Source: JAYFNU01 sp964458545 (lineage in GTDB: Bacteria > Bacillota > Clostridia > Oscillospirales > Ruminococcaceae). Taken from it: a stretch of DNA of 10,217 bases. The first letter of the stretch is position 1. Each line of letters opens with the position of its first letter. The position numbers and the translations under genes were made by a program. This document shows, piece by piece, positions 1 to 6,318 of the stretch. The notes below the pieces were generated by a model. That model saw only the letters and a list, made by a program, of their open reading frames with translations. It was not told the DNA's origin and ran no database searches. Location: contig CAYWJF010000055.1 in the NCBI GenBank assembly GCA_964458545.1, positions 1 through 10,217 on the forward strand, read 5' to 3'.

Positions 1-75
1 CGTAACAAGGACGATATCGCACTCCTCCCAGCCTCGGGTCTTCATATCCTCTTTTGTAATAGGTAAAAACGGCAT
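1..75 (-). CDS. YgiQ-family (UPF0313) radical SAM protein, N-terminal fragment
   Basis: Only the first 25 codons are in the window; the gene runs off the left edge. The ATG at 75..73 follows GGGGAG (86..81) with a 5-nt spacer, which fixes the start. The visible peptide contains FLPITKEDM followed by GWEECDIVLVT. I recognise this as the conserved N-terminus of the YgiQ/UPF0313 radical SAM family, where 'FLP-(M/I)-(S/T)-(R/K)-E-(E/D)-M...GW...D-(I/V)-(I/V)-LVT' precedes the GDAYVDHPSFG motif. The Cys-x3-Cys-x2-Cys iron-sulfur motif that would prove a radical SAM enzyme lies outside the window. The family's reaction is not established. The gene is separated from the acetylesterase by a terminator, so it is probably transcribed independently. 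The family call rests on a short but distinctive peptide. Confidence 0.8.
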   Translation of the reverse strand, partial: MPFLPITKEDMKTRGWEECDIVLVT

Positions 76-99
76 AGTATCTCCCCTTTTCTACTCTTC

Positions 100-128
100 A
101 TTGTAACATAACACGCACAAATATAAAA
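100..128 (-). promoter_or_regulatory. Candidate promoter of the YgiQ-family gene
   Basis: On the minus strand, TGTTACAAT (108..100) is an extended -10 element, a TGn followed by TACAAT. The sequence 17 bp further upstream (128..123, TTTTAT) is a poor -35. Transcription would start near 93, leaving a leader of about 18 nt that contains the GGGGAG ribosome binding site. A promoter is expected here because a terminator at 183-211 isolates this gene from the upstream one. The exact element is inferred from consensus only. Confidence 0.45.
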
Positions 129-182
129 CCACAGACCAACTAATAACGCGTCATTCTGCCAACTCTAAAATTTTGACTGACT

Positions 183-211
183 AAAAAAGAACAGCTTAAT
201 AGCTGTTCTTT
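183..211 (-). terminator. Intrinsic terminator after the acetylesterase gene
   Basis: A perfect 11-bp inverted repeat (186-196 and 201-211, AAAGAACAGCT / AGCTGTTCTTT) flanks a 4-nt loop. On the minus strand it is followed directly by a T-run (188..183), part of which overlaps the stem base. This is a classic Rho-independent terminator. It lies about 105 nt past the acetylesterase stop codon, and nothing convincing is seen in that 3' stretch. On the plus strand the hairpin is followed only by TATAG, so it is mainly directional toward the minus strand. Confidence 0.88.
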
Positions 212-315
212 ATAGAGAACTATACTTATATCGCAGAATTTGAACAAAACCGACACAACCTGCTCACACGTTCAGCTTTATGATGTTTTCGTACATAACT
301 GTAATAAATTTCGAG

Positions 316-1914
316 TCAATACCATAATTCAAGTGCTTTTTCTGCAAGTCTCAGACCAAGCGCCGACTTCTTTTGCGGGTGTAGCTCAAACGGCTCTCCG
401 AGGTCCTTTGCCGACACGACAGCGCAGTCCTTAGTAACTCTTGGCGCATTTCTCTGCTGCTCTTGTATACTCGCCCAACCTGAGCTATCATAATTGACCG
501 CTGTCGGTTCAACGTAGTCCGCCAGCTCCACAACTATTATCGGCAGTCTCTGCGAAAGCGCGCGACGCCATTCGTTTATCATAGCGTCGAACTTTTCAGC
601 GTACCTGTCAGGCTCGCCCGCGTTGCTTTCGCCTTGATACCACAGCACCGCTTTAAAGCCCACACCCTTTAGCGGGAGCAGCGAACCGTAGTAAAGCCCT
701 GTCGGAACATGCTGAGAAAGAAAGCCCTCACCGTCGTTCGGTTGAAGCCAAACGCTCCCCTCCTTCGCCGTGGTATTGCAGCTGATAAGGCACTGTTTGC
801 AGGTGGTTTCCGCTCGCTTTTCTATATAATACTTCCATTCTCCCTCAAGAGATATCTTGCTTTCGCCCGCGATAATATAGTATTCGTGCTCAGGTATAAA
901 CCCGCCTGCGCCATGCTCAATAACAAGCCTTATCGCGATAAGGTTTCTTCCCTTCTGAAGAACCTTTCTGTCAAAGGGATACTTCCGCGGCGGATAACGG
1001 TAAAAGGTTTCGCCCACCAGCTCGCCGTTTATATAAGTCCTATCGGAATCGACCAGCTCGCCGACATAGAGGAAAGCTTCGCCATCGGTTTTTTCGAGTT
1101 CAAATTCTTTATAAAACCAAACGCTTCCCGAAAAGCCATCCAGCGCGGTGCCCATCGTCATATTCGGAAGCGTTATGGTTTCTGTGCCGTCGGGTACCGC
1201 GCAGCAGAGTAACTGCTCCTTGCCCGACGCTACGCTTTCGTTCCACACCGCAGCCGCTTTGTCGCAGTCCCGCATAAATCTATATATCGAGCCCTTTTCA
1301 AGGAAATCTTCATACTGCGCTGTATAATCTCCGAAAGATTTCAGTAGCTGCTCCGACATCCACGCCTCAACTGTTGCGCCGCCTTGCGCGTTAAGCACAA
1401 GCCCAATGGGTACGTTTATTTGCTCATAAAGCTTTTTTGCGAAGAAGAAGCCCGCCGCGCTCATTGTCATAAATTCGCCGTCCGTCGCTCTTGTCCATTT
1501 GGCGTCTGTTAACTCGCCCGCTTCACCAAAGGAGTAATTCGGCTCTACGGTAAAGTGACGAATTAGAGGAAGACAAATATCTTCAACTTCCTCTTTTGAA
1601 ACGTCCAGCACCCTTGAGACGGGTAACTGCATATTCGACTGACCACTAAGCATGAAAACGTCGCCGAAGCAGATATCATAAAAGATTTTTGTCGAGCTAC
1701 CCCGTATTTCAAGCGCGAAGCCCGTGCCTGCCTCATGCGCGGGAATTCTTAGTGCGAAGCTTCCGTTCTCTACCGTCGCGCTGTACTCGCCCTTGTCTAT
1801 AACCGCAGTTACCACTTCTGCCGACTCGTCACGCCCGTATATTATGTTCTCAACGCCGCGCTGAAGTATCGCGCCGTCACCGTAGATTGAAGGTATCCAC
1901 ATTTTCTTTTTCAT
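316..1914 (-). CDS. Sialate O-acetylesterase-like SGNH hydrolase
   Basis: This 532-residue protein belongs to the sialate O-acetylesterase group of SGNH esterases, which remove acetyl esters from sugars such as 9-O-acetyl sialic acid or acetylated polysaccharides. The nucleophile motif SGQSNMQ is at residues 90-96 (Ser93 predicted catalytic). The second family block WYQGESNAGE is at 425-434, and the C-terminal catalytic-histidine region ELHP is at 510-513 (His512). Residues about 260-340 (VWFYKEFEL ... DRTYINGELVG ... KGRNLIAIRL) look like the beta-sandwich insertion, similar to the GH2 sugar-binding fold, that splits the hydrolase domain in this family. No signal peptide or membrane segment is visible, so it probably acts in the cytoplasm on imported sugars. 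An in-frame ATG exists at 1932, but it coincides with the predicted transcription start. The ATG at 1914 has GGAGGG 7-8 nt upstream and is preferred. The gene is monocistronic between two terminators. The family is confident; the exact substrate is not. Confidence 0.9.
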   Translation of the reverse strand: MKKKMWIPSIYGDGAILQRGVENIIYGRDESAEVVTAVIDKGEYSATVENGSFALRIPAHEAGTGFALEIRGSSTKIFYDICFGDVFMLSGQSNMQLPVSRVLDVSKEEVEDICLPLIRHFTVEPNYSFGEAGELTDAKWTRATDGEFMTMSAAGFFFAKKLYEQINVPIGLVLNAQGGATVEAWMSEQLLKSFGDYTAQYEDFLEKGSIYRFMRDCDKAAAVWNESVASGKEQLLCCAVPDGTETITLPNMTMGTALDGFSGSVWFYKEFELEKTDGEAFLYVGELVDSDRTYINGELVGETFYRYPPRKYPFDRKVLQKGRNLIAIRLVIEHGAGGFIPEHEYYIIAGESKISLEGEWKYYIEKRAETTCKQCLISCNTTAKEGSVWLQPNDGEGFLSQHVPTGLYYGSLLPLKGVGFKAVLWYQGESNAGEPDRYAEKFDAMINEWRRALSQRLPIIVVELADYVEPTAVNYDSSGWASIQEQQRNAPRVTKDCAVVSAKDLGEPFELHPQKKSALGLRLAEKALELWY

Positions 1915-1936
1915 AATCCACCCTCCGCACATTTAC

Positions 1937-1967
1937 ATTATAGCATAACAAATCCGCATTTCTACAA
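1937..1967 (-). promoter_or_regulatory. Extended -10 promoter of the acetylesterase gene
   Basis: Minus-strand TGCTATAAT (1945..1937) is an extended -10 with a perfect TATAAT hexamer. The best -35-like hexamers are weak: TTGTAG (1967..1962, 19-bp spacer) or TGTAGA (18-bp spacer), consistent with extended -10 dependence. The predicted start falls near 1931-1929, about 15 nt upstream of the 1914 ATG. This leaves just enough leader for the GGAGGG ribosome binding site. It lies downstream of the rplQ terminator, so the acetylesterase is not simply a tail of the ribosomal operon. Confidence 0.72.
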
Positions 1968-1992
1968 TACGCCCTATTTCGCGTAGACAAAC

Positions 1993-2022
1993 AAAAACCC
2001 GAGGCGCTTATCGCGCTTCGGG
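1993..2022 (-). terminator. Intrinsic terminator of the spc-alpha ribosomal superoperon
   Basis: On the minus strand, CCCGAAGCGC (2022..2013) pairs with GCGCCTCGGG (2007..1998) around a GATAA loop. This is a 10-bp GC-rich stem with a single A-C mismatch, followed by TTTTT (1997..1993). It begins 20 nt beyond the rplQ stop codon. It marks the 3' end of the ribosomal protein transcript. Confidence 0.92.
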
Positions 2023-2042
2023 CGTTGTTCACTTTAATGCGA

Positions 2043-2384
2043 TTAGACCAATTCGATTATGGCCATCTCCGCGGCGTCGCCGCGACGGGGTCCGATTTTG
2101 ACAATACGGGTATATCCGCCGCTGCGCTCCTTGTACTTGGGAGCTATCTCATCGATAAGCTTCTTCGCTACCGCTTCCTTGGTTACATAAGAATGTATCT
2201 GCCTTTTCGCGTGTAATGATTCGTCTTTTCCGAGAGTTATCATTTTTTCGGCAACCGAACGTACCTCTTTTGCTCTTGTGACGGTCGTTTCAATCTTGCC
2301 GTTCTCGAGCAGGAAGGTTACCATCGCGCGAAGCATAGCCTTGCGGTGGTCTGACGTTCTGCCGAGTTTTCTCGTTCCAGCCAT
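2043..2384 (-). CDS. rplQ: 50S ribosomal protein L17 (bL17)
   Basis: This 113-residue protein has the normal length of bacterial L17, a large-subunit protein near the peptide exit tunnel. The diagnostic N-terminus KLGRTSDHRKAMLRAM is at residues 6-21, followed by ENGKIETTVTRAKE and the C-terminal block GGYTRIVKIGPRRGDAAEMAIIEL. The ATG start follows an AGGAG-type ribosome binding site in the 31-bp gap after rpoA. As in most Bacillota it is the last gene of the alpha operon, and a strong terminator follows directly. Nothing unusual is visible. Confidence 0.98.
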   Translation of the reverse strand: MAGTRKLGRTSDHRKAMLRAMVTFLLENGKIETTVTRAKEVRSVAEKMITLGKDESLHAKRQIHSYVTKEAVAKKLIDEIAPKYKERSGGYTRIVKIGPRRGDAAEMAIIELV

Positions 2385-2415
2385 GGCAATTCTCTCCTTT
2401 TAGCGTTGTAAAGGC

Positions 2416-3366
2416 TTAGTCGTCGTTTGAGCTGAGGTTAAAGCCGAGAGCCTTAAGCTTCTCAAGCACCTCTTCAAGCGATTTTACGCCGAGGTTTCTG
2501 ACCTTCATCATATCCTCTTCGGACTTGTTAATAAGGTCTTCGACCGTGTTGATACCCGCCCTCTTTAAGCAGTTGAAGCTTCTTACAGAAAGGTCGAGCT
2601 CTTCAATGGTCATTTCAAGCACCTTTTCCTTGCTCTTCGTGTCCTTCTCAACAAGAATTTCCGTATCAAGGATATCCTCAGAGAGGTTCATAAAGAGGTT
2701 GAGATGCTCGCAAAGCACCTTTGCGCCGAGCGATACCGCTTCTTTGGCGGTTATCGTCTTGTCGGTCTTTACCTCAAGCGTCAGCTTATCGTAGTCCGTA
2801 ATCTGTCCTACGCGGGTGTTTTCAACCGTGTAGTTGACCTTGAGTACGGGGGTGTAAATGCTGTCCACAGGGATAACGCCGAGCAAACCGGCTGTATTCT
2901 GTTTGTTTCTTTCGGAGGAAATATAGCCCCTGCCCTTGTCAAAGGTGATGTCCATAACGAACTTCGCTCCCTTGCTGAGGGTGGCAATATGCCAGTCAGG
3001 GTTTAAAATTTCAATCTCCGAGTCGGGCTTAATGCTTCCGGCCGTAACCTCGCATTCGCCCTCGGCTTCAATTGTAACGGTCTTAGGACCGTCGCAGTGA
3101 AGCTTCGCGGTAATTCCCTTAACATTCAATACAATTTCGGTAACGTCTTCTTTAACGCCCTCTATTGTCGAAAACTCGTGAAGCACTCCGTCGATTTTAA
3201 TCGACTGCGCCGCAACGCCGGGAAGCGATGAGAGAAGCACGCGGCGAAGCCCGTTGCCGAGCGTTGTGCCGAAACCGCGCTCAAGCGGCTCAAGGGTAAA
3301 CCTTCCGTATGAGCCGTCCTCTTCCAATTCAATAGATTCTATCTTGGGCTTTTCTATTTCAATCAT
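2416..3366 (-). CDS. rpoA: DNA-directed RNA polymerase subunit alpha
   Basis: This 316-residue protein is the standard Bacillota-length alpha subunit, whose dimer nucleates RNA polymerase assembly. The N-terminal domain (about 1-230) contains the dimerisation and assembly motif GFGTTLGNGLRRVLLSSLPG at 31-50, including the Arg41-Arg42 pair. A linker of about 20 residues leads to the C-terminal domain (about 251-310). That domain carries LDLSVRSFNCLKRAGI, in which Arg262 matches the UP-element-contacting Arg265 of E. coli, and the helix-hairpin-helix segment VRNLGVKSLEEV. The start is ATG with GGAGGG upstream. The 75-bp gap after rpsD is the longest inside the operon; it has no clear terminator or promoter that I can defend. 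Confidence 0.99.
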   Translation of the reverse strand: MIEIEKPKIESIELEEDGSYGRFTLEPLERGFGTTLGNGLRRVLLSSLPGVAAQSIKIDGVLHEFSTIEGVKEDVTEIVLNVKGITAKLHCDGPKTVTIEAEGECEVTAGSIKPDSEIEILNPDWHIATLSKGAKFVMDITFDKGRGYISSERNKQNTAGLLGVIPVDSIYTPVLKVNYTVENTRVGQITDYDKLTLEVKTDKTITAKEAVSLGAKVLCEHLNLFMNLSEDILDTEILVEKDTKSKEKVLEMTIEELDLSVRSFNCLKRAGINTVEDLINKSEEDMMKVRNLGVKSLEEVLEKLKALGFNLSSNDD

Positions 3367-3441
3367 TTAATAAAACCCTCCCATATTGACGGTATTCCGC
3401 CGTTTTTCGCTTTCCCAAAAATAACCTTACGTTAAAAGCTA

Positions 3442-4068
3442 TTATTTGGAATAGAGCTCGACGATGAAGTGTTCCTCGACCTCGAAATCGATTTCCGAAC
3501 GCTCAGGAAGACGTGTTACCGCCGCCGTCATCTTGTCGTTATCGACGTCCATCCAAACAGGCTTCGGACGCGCGGCGCAAGCCGCGGAGGTGTCCTTAAT
3601 CTTGTTGCAGTCTGTTGTTCTTACGGCAATCTTTTCACCCGCCGAAACAAGGTAGGACGGAATGTTGATTATCTTGCCGTTAACAGTAAAGTGACGGTGA
3701 AGAACGAGCTGACGAGCCTCTTTACGGGAATTTGCAAAGCCCGCGCGATATACGATATTATCTAATCTGCTTTCAAGGATTCGAAGCAGATTTTCACCAG
3801 TTACTCCGTTCTGGCGCTCCGCCATCTCGAAGTATTTTGCGAACTGGCTTTCAAGTACTCCATAGTATCTCTTTGCCTTTTGCTTTGTGCGAAGCTGAAT
3901 GCCGTATTCCGAGGACTTCTTGCGAGCCTGTCCCTGACCGTGCTGGCCGGGGCCATAAGCTCTGCGCGCAAGCGCGCACTTATCGGAGTAGCATCTGTCG
4001 CCCTTCAAAAAGAGCTTTTCGCCCTCGCGGCGACAATACCTGCACACTGCACCGGTATATCTTGCCAT
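3442..4068 (-). CDS. rpsD: 30S ribosomal protein S4, zinc-binding type
   Basis: This 208-residue primary 16S rRNA-binding protein helps initiate small-subunit assembly and contributes to decoding fidelity. It is the C+ form: Cys9, Cys12, Cys26 and Cys31 in the N-terminal segment form a C-x2-C-x13-C-x4-C zinc site. This is followed by RRAYGPGQHGQ. The S4 RNA-binding domain covers about residues 98-160, with RLDNIVYRAGFANSRKEARQ and HFTVNGKIINIPSYLV. A good AGGAGG lies about 11 nt upstream of the ATG. The position between rpsK and rpoA is usual for Clostridia, whereas in Bacillus subtilis rpsD sits elsewhere. Residues 150-180 (DCNKIKDTSAACAARPKP) are variable in the family. Confidence 0.98.
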   Translation of the reverse strand: MARYTGAVCRYCRREGEKLFLKGDRCYSDKCALARRAYGPGQHGQGQARKKSSEYGIQLRTKQKAKRYYGVLESQFAKYFEMAERQNGVTGENLLRILESRLDNIVYRAGFANSRKEARQLVLHRHFTVNGKIINIPSYLVSAGEKIAVRTTDCNKIKDTSAACAARPKPVWMDVDNDKMTAAVTRLPERSEIDFEVEEHFIVELYSK

Positions 4069-4089
4069 ATCCTATTAAACCTCCTGTTA

Positions 4090-4500
4090 TTATACGCGAC
4101 GTCTTTTGGGGGGACGGCAGCCGTTATGAGGAACGGGTGTAACATCCTTGATCATTGTTACATCCAGACCCGTAGCCTGTAACGCACGGATAGCGGCTTC
4201 ACGGCCGGAACCGGGTCCCTTAACATAAACCTCTACGGTTTTCATACCGTGCTCCATAGCTGCCTTAGCGGCAACCTCAGCGGCCATCTGAGCCGCAAAC
4301 GGTGTAGATTTACGGGAGCCTCTGAAGCCCAGTCCACCGGCACTCGCCCACGATATGGCATTACCGCTAACATCGGTAATTGTGACAATTGTGTTATTAA
4401 AGGTCGACTGGATATGTGCGGCTCCGCGTTCGATATTCTTCTTCTCGCGGCGCTTGCGCGTACCCGTAGAAGCGGCCTTTTTAGTAGTTGCTTTTGCCAT
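4090..4500 (-). CDS. rpsK: 30S ribosomal protein S11
   Basis: This 136-residue protein is uS11, which lies in the 30S platform and contacts the mRNA exit region. Conserved blocks are AHIQSTFNNTIVTITD (28-43), SWASAGGLGFRGSRKSTPFAAQ, VKGPGSGREAAIRALQ and the invariant C-terminal HNGCRPPKRRRV. The first 20 residues (MAKATTKKAASTGTRKRREK) are a basic N-terminal tail slightly longer than usual but within family variation. The ATG follows GAGGAG. It lies 17 bp after rpsM and 21 bp before rpsD in the same transcription unit. Confidence 0.98.
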   Translation of the reverse strand: MAKATTKKAASTGTRKRREKKNIERGAAHIQSTFNNTIVTITDVSGNAISWASAGGLGFRGSRKSTPFAAQMAAEVAAKAAMEHGMKTVEVYVKGPGSGREAAIRALQATGLDVTMIKDVTPVPHNGCRPPKRRRV

Positions 4501-4517
4501 TTTGACGGACTCCTCTC

Positions 4518-4886
4518 TTACTTCTTCTTGTTAGCTATCGTTCTCTTCGGACCCTTGCGTGTACGGGCGTTGGTCTTAGACCTCTGTCCGCGTACGGGTA
4601 AGCCCTTGCGGTGACGTACACCGCGATAGCAGCCAATTTCGACCAGACGCTTGATATCGAGAGCAACGTTGCGGCGAAGGTCGCCTTCAACCGTCAGGTT
4701 CTTGTCGATATACTCGCGGAGCTTGGCGACGTCGTCGTCGGACAAATCCTTAACTCTGGTGTCGGGGTTTACGCCCGTCGCCTTGAGGATTTCGTCTGCC
4801 TTGCTCTGGCCGATACCGTAAATATAGGTAAGTCCTGCTTCGACCCGCTTATCTTTCGGCAGGTCAATACCAGCAATTCGCGCCAT
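4518..4886 (-). CDS. rpsM: 30S ribosomal protein S13
   Basis: This 122-residue protein is uS13, a 30S head protein that contacts the P-site tRNA and forms intersubunit bridges. The N-terminus MARIAGIDLPKDKRVEAGLTYIYGIG is recognisable, with the helix-hairpin-helix segment following it. The basic tail GCYRGVRHRKGLPVRGQRSKTNARTRKGPK (residues about 86-115) is the conserved tRNA- and RNA-contacting end. The start is ATG with AGGAAAT-type spacing in the 32-bp gap after rpmJ. Length and context are standard. Confidence 0.98.
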   Translation of the reverse strand: MARIAGIDLPKDKRVEAGLTYIYGIGQSKADEILKATGVNPDTRVKDLSDDDVAKLREYIDKNLTVEGDLRRNVALDIKRLVEIGCYRGVRHRKGLPVRGQRSKTNARTRKGPKRTIANKKK

Positions 4887-4918
4887 TTAAATTTCCTCCG
4901 GTTAGTTATTAGAGCGTC

Positions 4919-5032
4919 TTAACCCTGACGCTGTTTGTGTTTCGGATTTTTGCAGATAATCATTACTTTGCCGTTGCGCTTGATTACCTTGCACTTTTCG
5001 CAGATGGGTTTTACGGAAGGTCTGACCTTCAT
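4919..5032 (-). CDS. rpmJ: 50S ribosomal protein L36, zinc-ribbon type
   Basis: This is a 37-codon gene. The ATG at 5032..5030 follows AGGAGG eight nucleotides upstream, and TAA is at 4921..4919. The peptide begins MKVRPSVKPICEKC and ends KNPKHKQRQG. It carries the zinc ligands Cys11, Cys14, Cys27 and His32 of the C+ form of bL36, a small zinc-ribbon protein bound to 23S rRNA. The position between infA and rpsM is the canonical one for this gene in Bacillota. Length equals that of the family. Confidence 0.98.
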   Translation of the reverse strand: MKVRPSVKPICEKCKVIKRNGKVMIICKNPKHKQRQG

Positions 5033-5060
5033 AATTAGTACCTCCTAATGTTTATCTGCG

Positions 5061-5279
5061 CTACTTGGAGCGCCATGTTATGCGGCCCTTGGTTAAATCG
5101 TAGGGCGACATCTCAACCGTTACCTTATCGCCGGCCAGAATTCGTATAAAATTCATACGAAGCTTGCCGGAGATGTGGGCATGAATGTTGTGGCCGTTCG
5201 GCAGCTCAACGAGGAATGTAGCGTTGGGCAATACCTCTTTAACCACGCCTTCAAGTTCAAGTACATCTTCTTTTGACAA
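5061..5279 (-). CDS. infA: Translation initiation factor IF-1 (TTG start)
   Basis: This 72-residue protein has a single OB-fold (S1-like) domain. IF-1 binds the 30S A-site region and assists IF-2 and IF-3 during initiation. The motifs EGVVKEVLPNATFLVELPNGH, HISGKLRMNFIRILAGDKV and MSPYDLTKGRITWR match the family along its whole length. The start codon is TTG (5279..5277), preceded by AAGGAGG with a spacer of 8 nt. Reading back in frame from TTG meets the TAA that also ends the upstream KOW gene, so no ATG alternative exists. The TTG start could lower initiation efficiency. IF-1 neighbours rpmJ as in most bacteria. Confidence 0.98.
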   Translation of the reverse strand: MSKEDVLELEGVVKEVLPNATFLVELPNGHNIHAHISGKLRMNFIRILAGDKVTVEMSPYDLTKGRITWRSK

Positions 5280-5297
5280 ATTCCAACCCTCCTTCGG

Positions 5298-5552
5298 TTA
5301 ACGGTTCCCGCTGTAGAAACGCTCTTTAATGGCGTTGTACAGCGCTTTGTCGCACTTTGGCACTGGGGTTTCCAGCATAACGTTGGTGGCGCCTAAGTGC
5401 TTCAGCTTCTTTCGCTTGGGATTGTCAAGCTTTCTTAAGTCTCCGTCCGCTATCAGGGCGTAGTCGTTTTCGACCGACACGACGAGGAAAAACCTTCCCT
5501 TATCGCGCCCCGCCTTTGACACCGCGACGCTTCCTTTCACAATATCCGCCAT
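5298..5552 (-). CDS. KOW-domain RNA-binding protein, L14e-like
   Basis: This 84-residue basic protein sits between map and infA, a place where many Clostridia and relatives encode a small KOW-domain protein. That protein is often annotated as 'L14E-like' or 'KOW domain-containing RNA-binding protein'. The KOW signature occupies about residues 6-57: KGSVAVSKAGRDKGRFFLVV, then DYALIADGDLRKLDNPKRKKLKHL. This resembles the beta-barrel of eukaryotic and archaeal eL14. The C-terminal part (58-84) is short and unassigned. The ATG follows GGGGAGG with 7 nt spacing, overlapping the 13-bp gap after map. Its bacterial function is, to my knowledge, not established. Binding to rRNA or the ribosome is an inference from the fold and the operon. 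Confidence 0.88.
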   Translation of the reverse strand: MADIVKGSVAVSKAGRDKGRFFLVVSVENDYALIADGDLRKLDNPKRKKLKHLGATNVMLETPVPKCDKALYNAIKERFYSGNR

Positions 5553-5565
5553 TCTTATGCCTCCC

Positions 5566-6315
5566 CTATTCCGTTGTAAGGATAACGGGGTCGCCGTTCG
5601 TGATGGCTATTGTGTTTTCATAGTGCGCCGAAAGACTTCCGTCCTTGGTGACCACAGTCCAGTCGTCGTCTAAGATATCGACGCCGTACCCGCCTGCGTT
5701 TACCATGGGTTCTATCGCTATCGTCATTCCGGGAACAAGGCGTGCGCCGTGTCCGGGTCTGCCGTAGTTCGGAACTTCGGGTTCCTCGTGCATACTGCGT
5801 CCTACGCCGTGCCCGACAAAGTCGCGCACAACAGAGAAGCCGTGCTTTTCAACGTAGCTTTGCACCGCAAAGCTTATGTCTCCTATTCGGTTTCCCGCAT
5901 AGGCAACTTTCAAAGCCTCAAAGAAGCTTTCGCGGGTTACATCAATGAGACGCTGTGCCTCATCGCTCACCTTGCCAACGGCAAAGGTAGCCGCGTTGTC
6001 GCCTATATAGCCGCCGTAGGTCGCGCACAAATCGACGCTCACAATATCGCCTTCCTTAATTATGGTTTTGTTACTCGGTATGCCGTGTATAACCTGATTG
6101 TTGATGGATATACAGGTACTTTTCAGAAAACCCTCATAATTGAGGCATGACGGAGTCGCTCCTTGTGACAGGATATATTCGCGCACCTTATCGTCAATGT
6201 AAGCGGTGGAGACACCGGCTTTAAGGGCGTTTTCAGCGACTCTTAGCGCTCCGGCGGAGATTCGGCACGCTTCTTTCATCGTCTCGAGTTCCTTCTCCGT
6301 TTTGAGAACTATCAT
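5566..6315 (-). CDS. map: Type I methionine aminopeptidase
   Basis: This 249-residue enzyme is a type Ia methionine aminopeptidase that removes the initiator Met from nascent chains at the ribosome exit. All five metal ligands of the pita-bread fold are present: Asp95 (IVSVDLCATYGGY), Asp106 (GDNAATF), His169 (FVGHGVGRSMHEEP), Glu202 (AIEPMV) and Glu233 (HYENTIAIT). His78 and His176, which contact the substrate, are also present. There is no N-terminal SH3-binding zinc-finger extension. The start ATG lies 3 bp after the adk stop codon, and its ribosome binding site (GAGGT) lies inside the end of adk, implying translational coupling. The stop codon is TAG. Confidence 0.98.
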   Translation of the reverse strand: MIVLKTEKELETMKEACRISAGALRVAENALKAGVSTAYIDDKVREYILSQGATPSCLNYEGFLKSTCISINNQVIHGIPSNKTIIKEGDIVSVDLCATYGGYIGDNAATFAVGKVSDEAQRLIDVTRESFFEALKVAYAGNRIGDISFAVQSYVEKHGFSVVRDFVGHGVGRSMHEEPEVPNYGRPGHGARLVPGMTIAIEPMVNAGGYGVDILDDDWTVVTKDGSLSAHYENTIAITNGDPVILTTE

Positions 6316-6318
6316 GTT

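Noticed and set aside
219..247. A good promoter match on the minus strand (TTGTTC, 17 bp, TATAGT) just before the terminator at 183-211
   Set aside because: Transcription would start about at the terminator hairpin and produce a product of only some 30 nt. The region is AT-rich, so a chance match is likely. A small-RNA library would settle it.
240..434. A 64-codon plus-strand open frame between the terminator and the acetylesterase 3' end
   Set aside because: It overlaps the acetylesterase C-terminus, and its product shows no known motif.
709..1212. A 167-codon plus-strand open frame inside the acetylesterase gene
   Set aside because: No recognisable domain, and the opposite strand encodes a family-matching enzyme over its whole length.
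3389..3403. A hairpin in the 75-bp rpsD-rpoA gap as a possible attenuator
   Set aside because: The stem is only 4 bp (ACGG/CCGT) with a 7-nt loop, and no T-run follows on the minus strand.
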